A stretch of 64,000 bases of DNA from Clostridium frigidicarnis (GCF_900111985.1 NZ_FOKI01000008.1:1-64000), one strand, 5' to 3'. Positions 36,105 through 45,777 are shown, counted from the first letter of the stretch. Numbers and translations: made by a program. Notes: a model not told the origin generated them from the letters alone.

Positions 36105-36926
36105 TTATTTCCAACATATTTCCGGATTTTTTCTAGGTACTGTTCTTAAATATTTTACATCTGGATATCCTATTACCATACAGGTAACAATTTGTTGGCC
36201 TTCTTTTAACCCTAAATAATCCATAATTTTTTTATTTCCTTGAGCTGCCCTTACAAAAAATCCACTAAAGAATGTTCCAAGACCTACTGCATTAGTCATA
36301 AGTTCCATATTTGAAGATGCTAAAGCTGCATTAACTTGAGAATCAGATGCAACAAGTATTATAGTTGGTGCATTAAAGAATAAATTATCCTTTGGATTTT
36401 CATTTGTCTTATAATCTTCATACATACTTATCCACATTTCTGCGTATCTTTTGAAACCTATTGTTTGAGGGTTTAAGTTAGAAATAATATTTTGTCCTAG
36501 TTCCTTTAAGCTTTCCAATGCCATACTTTTTAATTCTTCTATGCCATCTCTTACTACTATATAAGATACATTTTGACTATTACTTCCTGTTTGAGTAAAT
36601 CTACCTGCTTCTATAATCTTAGAAAGCTTTTCTACCTCTACTTCTTTATTCTTAAAGTGTCTTATAGTTCTTCTAAATTTAATAAAATTTAATAAGTTTT
36701 CAGCTTCTACTGTAAAGTCTTCTTTATTATAATTTTTTACATCTTCCATATTATATTCATCTGTTGTTACAGCATTTTTAGGACAAATAGCTATACAATG
36801 TCCACATTTAAAACAGGTTACATTATTAATTTTAGCTTTTCCACCTACAATTTCTATGTCTCTTGCAAAACAATCCTTAACGCATAAACCGCAACCTATA
36901 CATTTATCTTTATCTACATTCATCAT
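36105..36926 (-). CDS. nitroreductase-family protein with N-terminal 2[4Fe-4S] ferredoxin domain
   Basis: A 273-residue protein. Residues 1-60 hold two clusters: CIGCGLCVKDC and CFKCGHCIAICPKNAV. Residues 80-270 form the FMN-dependent nitroreductase fold (FRRTIRHFKNKEV, GRFTQTGSNSQNVSYIV, FNAPTIILVA, GLGTFFSGFFVRAA). Such fusions reduce nitro or quinone-like substrates with electrons from ferredoxin; the natural substrate is unknown. It is divergent from a LysR-type regulator whose likely operator (37204-37226) lies between them. Confidence 0.88.
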   Translation of the reverse strand: MMNVDKDKCIGCGLCVKDCFARDIEIVGGKAKINNVTCFKCGHCIAICPKNAVTTDEYNMEDVKNYNKEDFTVEAENLLNFIKFRRTIRHFKNKEVEVEKLSKIIEAGRFTQTGSNSQNVSYIVVRDGIEELKSMALESLKELGQNIISNLNPQTIGFKRYAEMWISMYEDYKTNENPKDNLFFNAPTIILVASDSQVNAALASSNMELMTNAVGLGTFFSGFFVRAAQGNKKIMDYLGLKEGQQIVTCMVIGYPDVKYLRTVPRKNPEICWK

Positions 36927-37203
36927 AAAACATTTCTCCCTAACTAATTTTATTTTGTTTATGTTCTTATTATATCTCTTATAACTTACAAAACACAGGT
37001 CTCCAACTTATAGAAAATTAGAGTATTATATCCACTAGACATGGGATAAGTAAAAGTAATATTATACAATTTCATAAGACATAATTTTTGACATAATTAT
37101 AAATAATTTTTATAATTGATCTATACAGTTTATTTATCCACAAGTTATTTATTGTGATTATATCATTACAATTCAAACTATGTCTAATTCATATTTTTCA
37201 TAG

Positions 37204-37226
37204 AACTATAACTTTAAGTTATAGTT
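37204..37226. promoter_or_regulatory. palindrome, likely LysR-regulator binding site
   Basis: AACTATAACTT-T-AAGTTATAGTT is a perfect 11-base-arm palindrome with a T-N11-A core (ATAAC-N5-GTTAT), the classic LysR motif. It lies 60 bases before the LysR gene in the divergent region. Nothing else is seen in 36927-37285. Confidence 0.6.
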
Positions 37227-37285
37227 TGTTAATGATAATTATATATTATAACTTTAAAATAGACTAAACGTTAAGGAGTATATAA

Positions 37286-38164
37286 ATGAATTTACAACAA
37301 TTAGAATATCTTAAAACAATAGCTGAAACTGAAAATTTTACAGTTGCTGCAAATTTACTATCAGTAACTCAACCAGCTTTAAGTAAATCAATATCAAAGT
37401 TAGAAGATGAACTCAATGTTCCCTTATTTGAAAAGAATGGTCGTAATATTAAACTTACTCGTTTTGGAAGAATATTTTTAAATCATAGCAATATAGCTTT
37501 AATGGAAATTGAAAAAGGAGTAAAAGAACTGGAGGATATAATTAACCCTAATACTGGTACTATTTCTATTTCATCTACCTCTAGTATAGGAACATATTTT
37601 ATGCCTTTTATAATTAGTGGTTTTTTAAATACTAGTCCTAATACAAAATTTCAATTTAACTATCAATCTATACCAGATATATTAAAAGATTTAAAAAGTG
37701 GAAAAATAGATTTAGGCTTTTACCATAACATAGACGGTATTGATTCTAATGATGAAATTGAATCAATAGCAATTAAAAGAGAAGAATATGTTTTAATTGT
37801 TCCTAAAAAACATGCTCTTTCAAATAGATTCGAGGTTTCTTTAAAAGAATTAAAAGATGAATCATTTGTTGCATTTTGTGATGGAAATAAAGATAAAATG
37901 CTTTCTTATGCTGAATACTTAGGTTACATTCCCAAAATATCTATCCACCCTAGCGAGGCAAGTATGCTTGAGGGGTTAGTGGCTGCTGGTGCTGGTATTT
38001 CTGTAGTTCCTAATACGCCAATCATTAATACAAATGCTGTTTCTATTATAAACATTAAAGAAAATATTAAGGATAAAGTTATTTATATGGCGTGGCTTAA
38101 AAATTCCTATATGTCTCCCATTACAAAGGTTTTTAAAAATCATGTTATCTCATCTATTTCTTAG
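37286..38164 (+). CDS. LysR-family transcriptional regulator
   Basis: A 292-residue regulator. The N-terminal winged helix (1-60) has LEYLKTIAETENFTVAANLL and VTQPALSKSISKLEDELNVP; the rest is a two-lobed periplasmic-binding-type effector domain, with ISISSTSSIGTYFMP at its start and VAAGAGISVVPNTP near the end, as in CysB/CynR-type proteins. It probably controls the divergent ferredoxin-nitroreductase gene and itself. The effector is unknown. Confidence 0.9.
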   Translation: MNLQQLEYLKTIAETENFTVAANLLSVTQPALSKSISKLEDELNVPLFEKNGRNIKLTRFGRIFLNHSNIALMEIEKGVKELEDIINPNTGTISISSTSSIGTYFMPFIISGFLNTSPNTKFQFNYQSIPDILKDLKSGKIDLGFYHNIDGIDSNDEIESIAIKREEYVLIVPKKHALSNRFEVSLKELKDESFVAFCDGNKDKMLSYAEYLGYIPKISIHPSEASMLEGLVAAGAGISVVPNTPIINTNAVSIINIKENIKDKVIYMAWLKNSYMSPITKVFKNHVISSIS

Positions 38165-38276
38165 CAATAATATAAACTTATTAACCTTTGATTTGAAAGG
38201 AATATTTTCTCAAATTTCAATTACTCTATACAAATATAAAAACATAATAAACTACATTAACTCCCACAAAATATTA

Positions 38277-38311
38277 AGCCATATAACTAGTTCAAAACTA
38301 GTTATATGGCT
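38277..38311. terminator. bidirectional terminator
   Basis: AGCCATATAACTAGTT (38277-38292) and AACTAGTTATATGGCT (38296-38311) are exact reverse complements with a three-base loop, between convergent genes. Confidence 0.85.
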
Positions 38312-38318
38312 ACTTTTA

Positions 38319-39485
38319 TTAGCCTTCATATTTAAATATTTTAACTCTAAACTCAAATCCTTCTTCTATGAATTCAGGTGGAATTAAATTGTTTTTCTCA
38401 TGATATTTTATTATACTCATAATTCCTCTACCAATTTTATCAGCATAACCATAATCAACTAACATTTGCATAATTAGAGGATTTCTATAATATGATATAC
38501 CCATTTTCATTCTTTCTAAAGTTAGTGTATCAGGTATTTTTCCTGGGCTTCTAACTTCAATAAAATCATCAAATACGTAAACTCTAATTTTTGCTCCGAT
38601 TAGACTCCAATCTCTGTGTGCGAAAGCATTAACTATTATTTCTCTTAATACATTTTTATTATATTCATGAACATCTATACGTCTAATCCCATCAAACTTT
38701 TCACTTACCATATTGTTTAAGTTTACAAAATCTAAAGTTTTATCTATTATATCTGGCAAATTACCTTCAAGGTTTTTCCTGTCAATAATTTCACTAGTTA
38801 CATCATTACCTCTAAATCTAACTAATTGCACCCCTGAATTTTTTAGCCATAAAGATGGATTCTTTGCAAAAAACATCATACCTGCTAAACTTATATATTT
38901 CTCATTATTTGTGCTAACTAATATCTCAGTATTATATAATAGATTTTCAAGCTCTACTTTACTATACTCACTAATATCAATTCCCCTAGTAGAAAAATAA
39001 TCTTCCACTCGTATCTTGCTTATATCTGAAACAGTTGCTCCTTGCATAGGAATTAATTCATAATGTAAAGCATTTGATGATTGTAATAATCTAATTAATT
39101 CATGCTGAGAAGCTTCCCTAGATGTAGATCCAACTCTTATATAGTACTTGTTAGAAGTATGATATGGATTATTAACACCTTTTGAAACCTGTATTTTAAT
39201 AATTCTTTTACTATCTATAATAATTTCTTCATAAACAGGTATAACTGGAGGATAAATAGAACTTCTACATATGTTCATTATCCATTCTTCATAATTTTTA
39301 TTATCTACACCAATAATTTCTCCATCATCATTAATTCCAATAAATAATGTACCACCTTCAAAATTCAAAAATGCTACTAATTCTTTTGCTACACTCTCTG
39401 CCCTAACATTATGTTCTTTAAATTCTATAAAAGAATTCTCTCCATTTATTAATATATTCATTAAATTATCTATAGATAACGTCAT
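38319..39485 (-). CDS. AlbA_2/Schlafen-type putative DNA-binding protein with RecG-like C-terminal ATPase fold
   Basis: A 388-residue protein. The N-terminus (about 10-130) is an AlbA_2 domain: ENSFIEFKEHNVRAESVAKE, LVAFLNFEGGTLFIGINDDGE, YYIRVGSTSREAS. The C-terminal half (about 260-385) matches the ATP-binding/HTH part of the same family: NVLREIIVNAFAHRDWSLIG and VRSPGKIPDTLTLE, with RNPLIMQML. These proteins are called putative transcriptional regulators or RecG-like helicases, without proven function. The ATG at 39485 follows GGTGGTGA. Confidence 0.82.
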   Translation of the reverse strand: MTLSIDNLMNILINGENSFIEFKEHNVRAESVAKELVAFLNFEGGTLFIGINDDGEIIGVDNKNYEEWIMNICRSSIYPPVIPVYEEIIIDSKRIIKIQVSKGVNNPYHTSNKYYIRVGSTSREASQHELIRLLQSSNALHYELIPMQGATVSDISKIRVEDYFSTRGIDISEYSKVELENLLYNTEILVSTNNEKYISLAGMMFFAKNPSLWLKNSGVQLVRFRGNDVTSEIIDRKNLEGNLPDIIDKTLDFVNLNNMVSEKFDGIRRIDVHEYNKNVLREIIVNAFAHRDWSLIGAKIRVYVFDDFIEVRSPGKIPDTLTLERMKMGISYYRNPLIMQMLVDYGYADKIGRGIMSIIKYHEKNNLIPPEFIEEGFEFRVKIFKYEG

Positions 39486-39942
39486 TTTTATCACCACCAC
39501 AAAATTTACTTATCTTTAATTATAACCCATAAAACACAAAATAAAAACCTTATTACTTCTATTAATTTAAATCTAATTATAATGCTAATCTTTAAAATAT
39601 ATGAGTCATGTCTCATGAATCACAAAATGATACTCCTTAGTCTTTTATAGCACTTTACTAGATTATTAAGAAAATTAAATAACAATACTTTTAAATATTG
39701 TAAAAATAAACTTAAATAATTTTTTCGTATTTCTTAATTAAAATCATTATTTCTAGTTAATTATTCTTTATGTTTAGATATATACTTCATATGATAAAGA
39801 ACAAAACTATTAAAAAAACATAAATATTTAAAATAGATAGCAAATATTTTTTTCAGCATAATCGTTGATTTACCACAGTATTAAACACTTATTCTTTTTA
39901 TGTATTGACTTTAAATTTTATTCATAATTTTAGCAATACTTG

Positions 39943-39973
39943 TAACATATCTCTAATAATGATATGTTATACT
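39943..39973 (+). promoter_or_regulatory. putative promoter/operator of the antiporter gene
   Basis: TAACATATC (39943-39951) and GATATGTTA (39961-39969) form a nine-base inverted repeat that runs into an extended -10, TGTTATACT (39965-39973). The gap 39486-40024 holds no gene otherwise. Confidence 0.4.
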
Positions 39974-40024
39974 ATATATATGTTTTTTTGTATAATATTT
40001 GAAGAAAGAAAAGGGGATATTATT

Positions 40025-41239
40025 ATGGATTCTTATAATTTTTTATTTGATTTAGCATTAATACTATTAACTACAAAAGTTTTAGGATTAGCAAATAAAC
40101 GTTTCCAACTTCCTCAAGTTGTTGGTGCTTTAATGGCCGGAGTAATCTTTGGGCCTACTGTTCTCAACCTTTTAAATGAGACAGAATTTATAACACAACT
40201 TTCTGAGATTGGAGTAATTGTTTTAATGTTTTGTGCTGGTCTTGAAACAGATGTAGATGAATTAAAGAAAAGTGGCAAATCATCTTTTATTATCGCTTTA
40301 ATAGGTATGATTGTACCTCTTATATTTGGCACTATTGTTGCCTATTTCTTTAACAATGATCCATCTATTTCAGATGTATCTGCAAGTATAGTCTTACAAA
40401 ATATATTTATCGGAGTTATATTAACAGCTACTTCTGTTAGTATAACAGTTGAGACTTTAAAAGAAATGGGCAAGCTTAATACCAATGTAGGAAATACAAT
40501 TTTAGGTGCAGCAATTATAGATGATATCTTAGGTATAGTGGCCCTTACTATAGTTACTAGCTTTGCAGATCCAAATATAAATGTTTGGGTAGTTTTATTT
40601 AAAATTTTTGCATTCTTTATTTTTGCAGCCATTTGTTGTTTTATATTTTATAGATTCTTTTCAAATGTTCAATTGAGACATGATAAGGGTATGCGTAGAT
40701 TTGTAATACTTTCTTTTGTATATTGCTTAATACTTTCTTACTGCGCAGAAGTGTTCTTTGGAGTAGCTGATATAACTGGGGCATTTATAGCTGGACTTAT
40801 AATTTCAAAAACTAAGTATTCAAAATATATAGCAACGCGCTTTGAAATAATTTCGTATATGCTACTTTCTCCAGTATTTTTTGCAAGTATTGGAATAAAG
40901 TTTAAATTACCATCAATGACTCCTTCTATTATTATATTTTCTATATTACTTGTAATAGTTGCTATTTTGACTAAAATTATAGGCTGTGGATTTGCCGCAA
41001 AATTATGTAAATTTTCTTCTTTAGAATCTCTTCAAATAGGAACTGGAATGATATCTAGAGGAGAGGTTGCTTTGATAGTTGCAAATAAAGGTGCTGCTTT
41101 AGGCATTATGTCCTCTATATTTTTTGGTCCTATTATAATAATGATAATCGTAACAACTGTAGTTACACCATTATTATTAAAAATAGTGTTTTCAGATCGT
41201 AATAATAGACATGCTCCAAAAATTGAATCTACTGTATAA
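40025..41239 (+). CDS. monovalent cation/proton antiporter (CPA2, NapA/KefB-like)
   Basis: A 404-residue membrane protein with about 12 helices. It begins with LPQVVGALMAGVIFGPTVL, continues with GVIVLMFCAGLETDVDEL and has the GAAIIDDILGIVAL motif with the double Asp that marks electrogenic members. There is no C-terminal TrkA/RCK domain. It should exchange Na+ or K+ for H+. The chosen ATG at 40025 has AAAGGGGAT upstream; the open frame extends 40 codons further but without a ribosome site. Confidence 0.88.
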   Translation: MDSYNFLFDLALILLTTKVLGLANKRFQLPQVVGALMAGVIFGPTVLNLLNETEFITQLSEIGVIVLMFCAGLETDVDELKKSGKSSFIIALIGMIVPLIFGTIVAYFFNNDPSISDVSASIVLQNIFIGVILTATSVSITVETLKEMGKLNTNVGNTILGAAIIDDILGIVALTIVTSFADPNINVWVVLFKIFAFFIFAAICCFIFYRFFSNVQLRHDKGMRRFVILSFVYCLILSYCAEVFFGVADITGAFIAGLIISKTKYSKYIATRFEIISYMLLSPVFFASIGIKFKLPSMTPSIIIFSILLVIVAILTKIIGCGFAAKLCKFSSLESLQIGTGMISRGEVALIVANKGAALGIMSSIFFGPIIIMIIVTTVVTPLLLKIVFSDRNNRHAPKIESTV

Positions 41240-41242
41240 TAG

Positions 41243-41296
41243 AAAAGAAGGACTTTTGTGATGGTGAATATCACCTCACAATTAAGTCCTTCTTTT
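41243..41296. terminator. bidirectional terminator between antiporter and eut operon
   Basis: AAAAGAAGGACTT (41243-41255) pairs with AAGTCCTTCTTTT (41284-41296); inner segments TTGTGA/TCACAA and GGTGAATATCACC also pair. A T-run follows. It also ends the minus-strand eut operon. Confidence 0.85.
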
Positions 41297-41319
41297 TTAT
41301 ATTAATATTTAGCTTATTT

Positions 41320-41796
41320 TTATCCTTGTGATTCCCAATCTGCTGGGTATGTAACATATATAAATCTAGCATAGTCAGGTACAGAAAATTTAATTTTGCT
41401 TCCTTTAGGTATTAAAATTAACTCACCAGGGTCTGCTGATATTGTTCTTCCATCTATAAGAATATCAAGGTGCCCTTCAATTACATAATCTATTTCATCA
41501 TAATTTAAAGTCCAATCAAATGTTGTTTCCCTCATAACCATTACTCCACAACCTAGACGTGGACTTTCTTCTAAAGAAAATAAATCCTTTGTATATACTT
41601 CATCTGTGGCTTTACCAGTGTCTAATCTATTAGTTACATCAACCTTAACGGTTTGTAGTTTCACTGATGTTACACCGCTAATGTCTCTATGTCTTTCAAA
41701 ATCAGTATTTTCCTTTTTAGCTCCTGTTAATTGTTCTTGTATTATTTGTCTTACTAATCTTTCTAATACTTCTTTATCCAAGTCTTTCTTATCCAT
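41320..41796 (-). CDS. eutQ: ethanolamine utilisation protein EutQ (cupin)
   Basis: A 158-residue protein. The C-terminal cupin domain has FDWTLNYDEIDYVIEGHLDI, PGELILIPKGSKI and YVTYPADW, as in EutQ. The N-terminal 20 residues (LDKEVLERLVRQIIQEQL) form an amphipathic helix of the type that directs cargo into microcompartments. EutQ from Salmonella has been reported to have acetate kinase activity. It is the last gene of the eut operon and overlaps eutH by eight bases. Confidence 0.88.
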   Translation of the reverse strand: MDKKDLDKEVLERLVRQIIQEQLTGAKKENTDFERHRDISGVTSVKLQTVKVDVTNRLDTGKATDEVYTKDLFSLEESPRLGCGVMVMRETTFDWTLNYDEIDYVIEGHLDILIDGRTISADPGELILIPKGSKIKFSVPDYARFIYVTYPADWESQG

Positions 41797-42889
41797 TATT
41801 CACTGTTTCCTTTCCTAATGTTTTGTTTGCAATAAAGATAGCTACAATTACTGCAGTAATTCCTCCTACTAATTTAGCAACTATCATTGGTAAAATCATA
41901 TCTGAGTTAAAACCTGCAGTAAATCCAAGATGATCTCCAAATACGAAAGCCGCTGATACAGCAAAGGCAACATTAATTATTTTTCCTCTGTTATCCATAT
42001 CTTTCATCATATCAAACATAGGTATACAGTTAGCTAAGCTTGCTACAAGACCAGCCGCTGCAACTTCATTCATACCTAAGATCTTACCTAAACCCATTAA
42101 TGGCTTCTTAAATACTTTAGTTATAACATAAACTAATGGAAATGCTCCTGCTAAAACTATAGCAATATCACCAACTACCAAAAATCCATCATGTATTGGA
42201 TTCATACCTGGAATAACTACAAATCCTGTTAAAGCCTCAATTATTGCTGCTCCTAAACCTATTGTAATAACTATCAATACAAACTTTCCAAAATAAGTGA
42301 ACCCTCTAATCATATTCTTTTGAAAGAATATGAGTCCAATAGTTATTAACACGGCAAATATTATTATTGGAATTAGGTTTCTTACTACCATCATTAGTGG
42401 GAACCCTGCTACTAAGCCTCCAAAAAATGCACCAATAGGAACAGTTATAATTCCAGCTAGTATTCCTGTAGCTAGGTATTTTTTATCCTTAGACTCTATT
42501 ATTCCCAATGCAACTGGTATTATAAAAACTATAGTTGGTCCCATTACAGCACCTACTATTAACCCTCCAAAAAGACCAGCTTGTGGATCTATAGCTAGCT
42601 CCATAGCTAGTGGCGCTCCGCCCATATCATTTGCAAGTAATGAGCCTGCAAACATAGCTGGATCTGCCCCTAAAAAATTAAATACTGGAACTACAACAGG
42701 CTTTAATACATTAGCCAAAACTGGTGATAAGCTTATTATCCCAACCATGGCTAAAGCTAAAGAACCCATTGCCATAATTCCTTCTTCAAACTTTTCTCCT
42801 AATCCAAATTTATTACCTATACATTTGTCTAAAGCTCCTAAAGCCATAAAAATTACCATTATATAAATAATAATTTCATTTATTCCCAT
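41789..42889 (-). CDS. eutH: ethanolamine transporter EutH
   Basis: A 366-residue integral membrane protein with about ten hydrophobic segments. Characteristic EutH pieces are LGALDKCIGNKFGLGEKFEE near the N-terminus, FAGSLLANDMGGAPLAMEL, GVVMGPTIVF-like GAVMGPTIVF and NCIPMFDMMKDMDNRGKI. It permits ethanolamine uptake at low concentration or low pH. It lies between the PduT-like shell gene and eutQ. Confidence 0.93.
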   Translation of the reverse strand: MGINEIIIYIMVIFMALGALDKCIGNKFGLGEKFEEGIMAMGSLALAMVGIISLSPVLANVLKPVVVPVFNFLGADPAMFAGSLLANDMGGAPLAMELAIDPQAGLFGGLIVGAVMGPTIVFIIPVALGIIESKDKKYLATGILAGIITVPIGAFFGGLVAGFPLMMVVRNLIPIIIFAVLITIGLIFFQKNMIRGFTYFGKFVLIVITIGLGAAIIEALTGFVVIPGMNPIHDGFLVVGDIAIVLAGAFPLVYVITKVFKKPLMGLGKILGMNEVAAAGLVASLANCIPMFDMMKDMDNRGKIINVAFAVSAAFVFGDHLGFTAGFNSDMILPMIVAKLVGGITAVIVAIFIANKTLGKETVNNG

Positions 42890-42902
42890 ATTACTCCTCC
42901 TA

Positions 42903-43448
42903 TTATGTTAACATAGCTATTATCATAGGATCTGGTGAAGGAATAATAGCTATATTTACTATTTTATTCTCATTAATAGCTACTTTAGCTACTTTCATCC
43001 CATCTTCTATATCACTTACTTCACCAGAAACTATAAAAACAAACTTTCCTCCTATCAAAAATGCTGTTTGTATTTTTACTACACTTACATTTGCATTCTT
43101 TAGCATTCTATCTAAAGCTTTTATGCCACTACATATACTAGCTGTCTCCATAATGCCATATGCCCCTTGAATACCTTTCTTATATTTATTTTTCAATCCA
43201 TCAATTATATCTTCATGTACCGCATTTACTATAAAACTATCAACTATAGTATTTTCACCTAATTCTATTCCAAAATTCACAGCTTCCTTAGTAGCATCCT
43301 CATTGCCACAAATAATAACTATGAATTTACCTGGACAAACCATTTTAAAAAAGATAATTTCAACCTCTGATTTTTTAACCATAAAGTCTGCAACTTCAAT
43401 TCCCTTACTTATTGATCTAAACTCTATGGCCCCTATACTCTTATGCAT
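42903..43448 (-). CDS. PduT-like tandem-BMC shell protein (BMC-T)
   Basis: A protein of about 181 residues built of two BMC domains (about 3-85 and 90-175; SIGAIEFRSISKGIEVADFM and AYGIMETASICSGIKALDRM). The first domain has MVCPGKFIV; the Cys near residue 38 is the place that binds a [4Fe-4S] cluster in the pore of PduT. It therefore probably forms a trimeric shell tile able to hold an iron-sulfur cluster for electron transfer. The ATG at 43448 follows GGAG; it overlaps the end of eutN by a few bases. Confidence 0.82.
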   Translation of the reverse strand: MHKSIGAIEFRSISKGIEVADFMVKKSEVEIIFFKMVCPGKFIVIICGNEDATKEAVNFGIELGENTIVDSFIVNAVHEDIIDGLKNKYKKGIQGAYGIMETASICSGIKALDRMLKNANVSVVKIQTAFLIGGKFVFIVSGEVSDIEDGMKVAKVAINENKIVNIAIIPSPDPMIIAMLT

Positions 43449-43713
43449 CATCAATCTCCATAGAATCGATTATTCCTACTATAGTTGAATCAATAGGTAC
43501 ATCCTTTAACCCTAAACTACTTCTTGCAGAACCTCCACGAGTTATCATAACTAAATCTCCTGTTCCTGCACCTACTGTATCTGCTGCTACATAAATACTC
43601 TCACTCTCTTCAACACTATTTTTCATTAATCGTACTATGAGAAATTTTATACCATTTAATTTTTCGTCTTTCCTTGTTGCCCAAAGCTTACCAACGACTT
43701 TTCCTATTAACAT
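43441..43713 (-). CDS. eutN: shell vertex protein EutN (CcmL/BMC-P)
   Basis: A 90-residue BMC-P protein: MLIGKVVGKLWATRKDEKL at the start, then FLIVRLM, DTVGAGTGDLVMITRGGSARS and DSTIVGIIDSMEI. Pentamers of this family cap the vertices of microcompartment shells. It overlaps the PduT-like gene and is six bases from the next upstream gene, so it is tightly coupled in the eut operon. Confidence 0.93.
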   Translation of the reverse strand: MLIGKVVGKLWATRKDEKLNGIKFLIVRLMKNSVEESESIYVAADTVGAGTGDLVMITRGGSARSSLGLKDVPIDSTIVGIIDSMEIDDA

Positions 43714-43718
43714 ATTAC

Positions 43719-44354
43719 TTACCTTTCTATTCTTTTAATTTCTATATGGTTAGTTTGAATATAATCTTTTGCTAAAGGCGTAATTATACTTTTATCCTCT
43801 ATAAAAACAACCTTACTTTCAGCTATGTAATTTTTCTTAATATCATCTTCAGTAATTAGCTTTTTACTAATTGATATAAATTTTTCATCATCTGTATTAT
43901 TAACTCTACTCATATTTATTGCATTTGAAATAACTTCAAAACCATAATTTTTTAATGTGTCTTCAAATTCTAAATATTTATTGTACACTTGTTTTGGTGC
44001 AGAATTTTTATATTTTTTGTATAATAAACCCTCTTCAGCAATATATATCTTTCTTCCCTTCATTAGCATTTTTATAATAAAGTTTTCTTCTTCTGTAGAA
44101 CATATTAGATTAGCTAGATTGCCCATTCCTCTAAGACATAATCTGCTTATTAATACTGCATTACAATCTCTAATATTTTCATTAAACAAGATAGCTTCAT
44201 ATTGTGCTTCTAGGAAATTAGAATATTTATGCATATCATCTTTATCAAAGATTACAACTGTTTTTTTATCCCCATGACTTTCACCCACAGCTTTTTCATC
44301 TATTCTTTTTAAAACTTCATCAACAATAAGTTTTACAAGTTTATCGTATTCCAT
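43719..44354 (-). CDS. ethanolamine utilisation protein of unknown function (TIGR02536-like)
   Basis: A 211-residue protein. Its first 20 residues (YDKLVKLIVDEVLKRIDE) look like an encapsulation helix. It has a Rossmann-like start (KKTVVIFDKDDMHKYSNFL), LRGMGNLANLICSTEEENFI and a C-terminal EutQ/EutT-like tail (EDKSIITPLAKDYIQTNHIEI). Such a protein is regularly present in clostridial and enterococcal eut operons; its role is not known. It is preceded by a strong AGGAGGTG. Confidence 0.75.
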   Translation of the reverse strand: MEYDKLVKLIVDEVLKRIDEKAVGESHGDKKTVVIFDKDDMHKYSNFLEAQYEAILFNENIRDCNAVLISRLCLRGMGNLANLICSTEEENFIIKMLMKGRKIYIAEEGLLYKKYKNSAPKQVYNKYLEFEDTLKNYGFEVISNAINMSRVNNTDDEKFISISKKLITEDDIKKNYIAESKVVFIEDKSIITPLAKDYIQTNHIEIKRIER

Positions 44355-44375
44355 ACATACACCTCCTTGTAATAA

Positions 44376-45002
44376 CTATTTAATTATTCTACATAAAGTT
44401 CCTTTTTTATATCCACAAGCATTTGCTTCATCATAATCTATATGCATATAAGTTCTGAAGTTTTTACTCACTCTTATAACAGTATCCTCAAATATTAACG
44501 GTCTAGTTCCTAACACTTCAACCTTAACTTCTTCTTTATCTCTTACCTTAAATTTAGCTGCATCTTCAGGTGTAATGTGAATATGCCTCTTTGCAACGAT
44601 TACTCCTTTATCTAATGTTATTGAGGATTTTTCTGTGGATATTGTTATACCTGGAGTGTTATCTATATTTCCACTTTCTCTTACAGGTATTTTAGCACCT
44701 AAGGAAAGAGCATCTGTTAATGATAACTCCACTTGAGTATGGGGTCTTGATGGTCCAAGCACCACAACATTCTTAATAGTCCCTTTGGGTCCTATTAATG
44801 TTACTCTTTCATTGCAAGCATATTGTCCTGGCTGAGATAATTCCTTACTTTTAGTTAAATTATATCCTTGGCCAAAAAGAATATTAATATCCTTTTCACA
44901 TAAGTGAATATGTCTCCCTGATGCTTCTACTTCAATAAATATTTCCTTTTTCACTCTATCAATTACTTCTTTTACTATATAATCTAATGAAATATCTTGC
45001 AT
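44376..45002 (-). CDS. pduL: phosphate acyltransferase PduL/EutD type
   Basis: A 208-residue enzyme with the two histidine-rich zinc motifs of PduL: EASGRHIHLCEKDINILFG and VAKRHIHITPEDAAKF, plus LSQPGQYACNERVTLIGPKG and VLGPSRPHTQVE. It converts acetyl-CoA and phosphate to acetyl phosphate and CoA, recycling CoA inside the compartment. The N-terminal helix (LDYIVKEVIDRVKKEI) is a probable encapsulation peptide. Confidence 0.93.
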   Translation of the reverse strand: MQDISLDYIVKEVIDRVKKEIFIEVEASGRHIHLCEKDINILFGQGYNLTKSKELSQPGQYACNERVTLIGPKGTIKNVVVLGPSRPHTQVELSLTDALSLGAKIPVRESGNIDNTPGITISTEKSSITLDKGVIVAKRHIHITPEDAAKFKVRDKEEVKVEVLGTRPLIFEDTVIRVSKNFRTYMHIDYDEANACGYKKGTLCRIIK

Positions 45003-45015
45003 TTTTATCCTCCAG

Positions 45016-45777
45016 TTATTTGTTATATTGACCTGCTCTAAACTTAAACATCATAATCCAAAATACAGAAGACAACCTGTTTAATGCTCTTATTATATCT
45101 TCTCTTTCTACCTTGCCATATTCATCTTTAAAAGCCTTAAAAGCAGAAAGTTCCGTTTCTCTTGTTAATGTTCTAAGAGTATTTAAAGAAATTACAATTT
45201 CACCCATTTTGTAATTAGGAGGGGTAAAACCTATTCCATAATATTTAGTAGTGTGGTGAGATCTGTCTCTTAATTCCTCTACATTCATACCTAAAAGAAA
45301 AAATTTCTTAACTGGTTCCTCTGCAACCTCACATCTTACTAGCCCTCTTATAAACATTATTATTTCTTCTAAATCTTCTACTAATTTATTTAATTTTTCT
45401 TTATGGCATAATATTTGAACCTCTAAAATTTTTGATTCTAGTGAATCAAGTTTTCCTCTTAAAATAATTCTTCTATGATCCTTAAATACGAGCAAATCTC
45501 CCCTTAGATGAGTCATATATTCTGGTTTTTCATTTAAGGGTATTCCAAATATTGTTTCATACTTAGGTTTTTCTATAACCTCTCCAACTTCATTATTTAC
45601 ATTTCCAATAATTTCACTGATTTCTATACCATACTTTAAAATAATATTATGTTCATTTAAAAATGATATAGCTGCCGGAGTAATTATTTCTCCCTTTTTT
45701 ATATGAAACTCTTTTAACTTATCTAGGTCTTCATTTTTCAATCTTTTTCTTAGTTCTTCCTCTGTTAATACACTCAA
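45016..45777 (-). CDS. eutT: cobalamin adenosyltransferase EutT
   Basis: A helical-bundle adenosyltransferase of about 253 residues that makes adenosylcobalamin for EutBC. The N-terminus has LTEEELRKRL and KKGEIITPAAISFLNEHNIIL, then LRGDLLVFKDHRRIILRGKLD and ELSAFKAFKDEYG. The CCxxC motif that binds metal in enteric EutT is absent. The ATG at 45792 has no ribosome site, while GGAGG stands seven to eight bases before the in-frame TTG at 45777, so I choose the TTG. Confidence 0.85.
   Translation of the reverse strand: MSVLTEEELRKRLKNEDLDKLKEFHIKKGEIITPAAISFLNEHNIILKYGIEISEIIGNVNNEVGEVIEKPKYETIFGIPLNEKPEYMTHLRGDLLVFKDHRRIILRGKLDSLESKILEVQILCHKEKLNKLVEDLEEIIMFIRGLVRCEVAEEPVKKFFLLGMNVEELRDRSHHTTKYYGIGFTPPNYKMGEIVISLNTLRTLTRETELSAFKAFKDEYGKVEREDIIRALNRLSSVFWIMMFKFRAGQYNK

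Noticed and set aside
42330-42866. 178-codon open frame on the plus strand
   Set aside because: It is antisense to eutH, low in sequence logic (proline/isoleucine-rich) and has no ribosome site; the eutH frame is clearly the gene.
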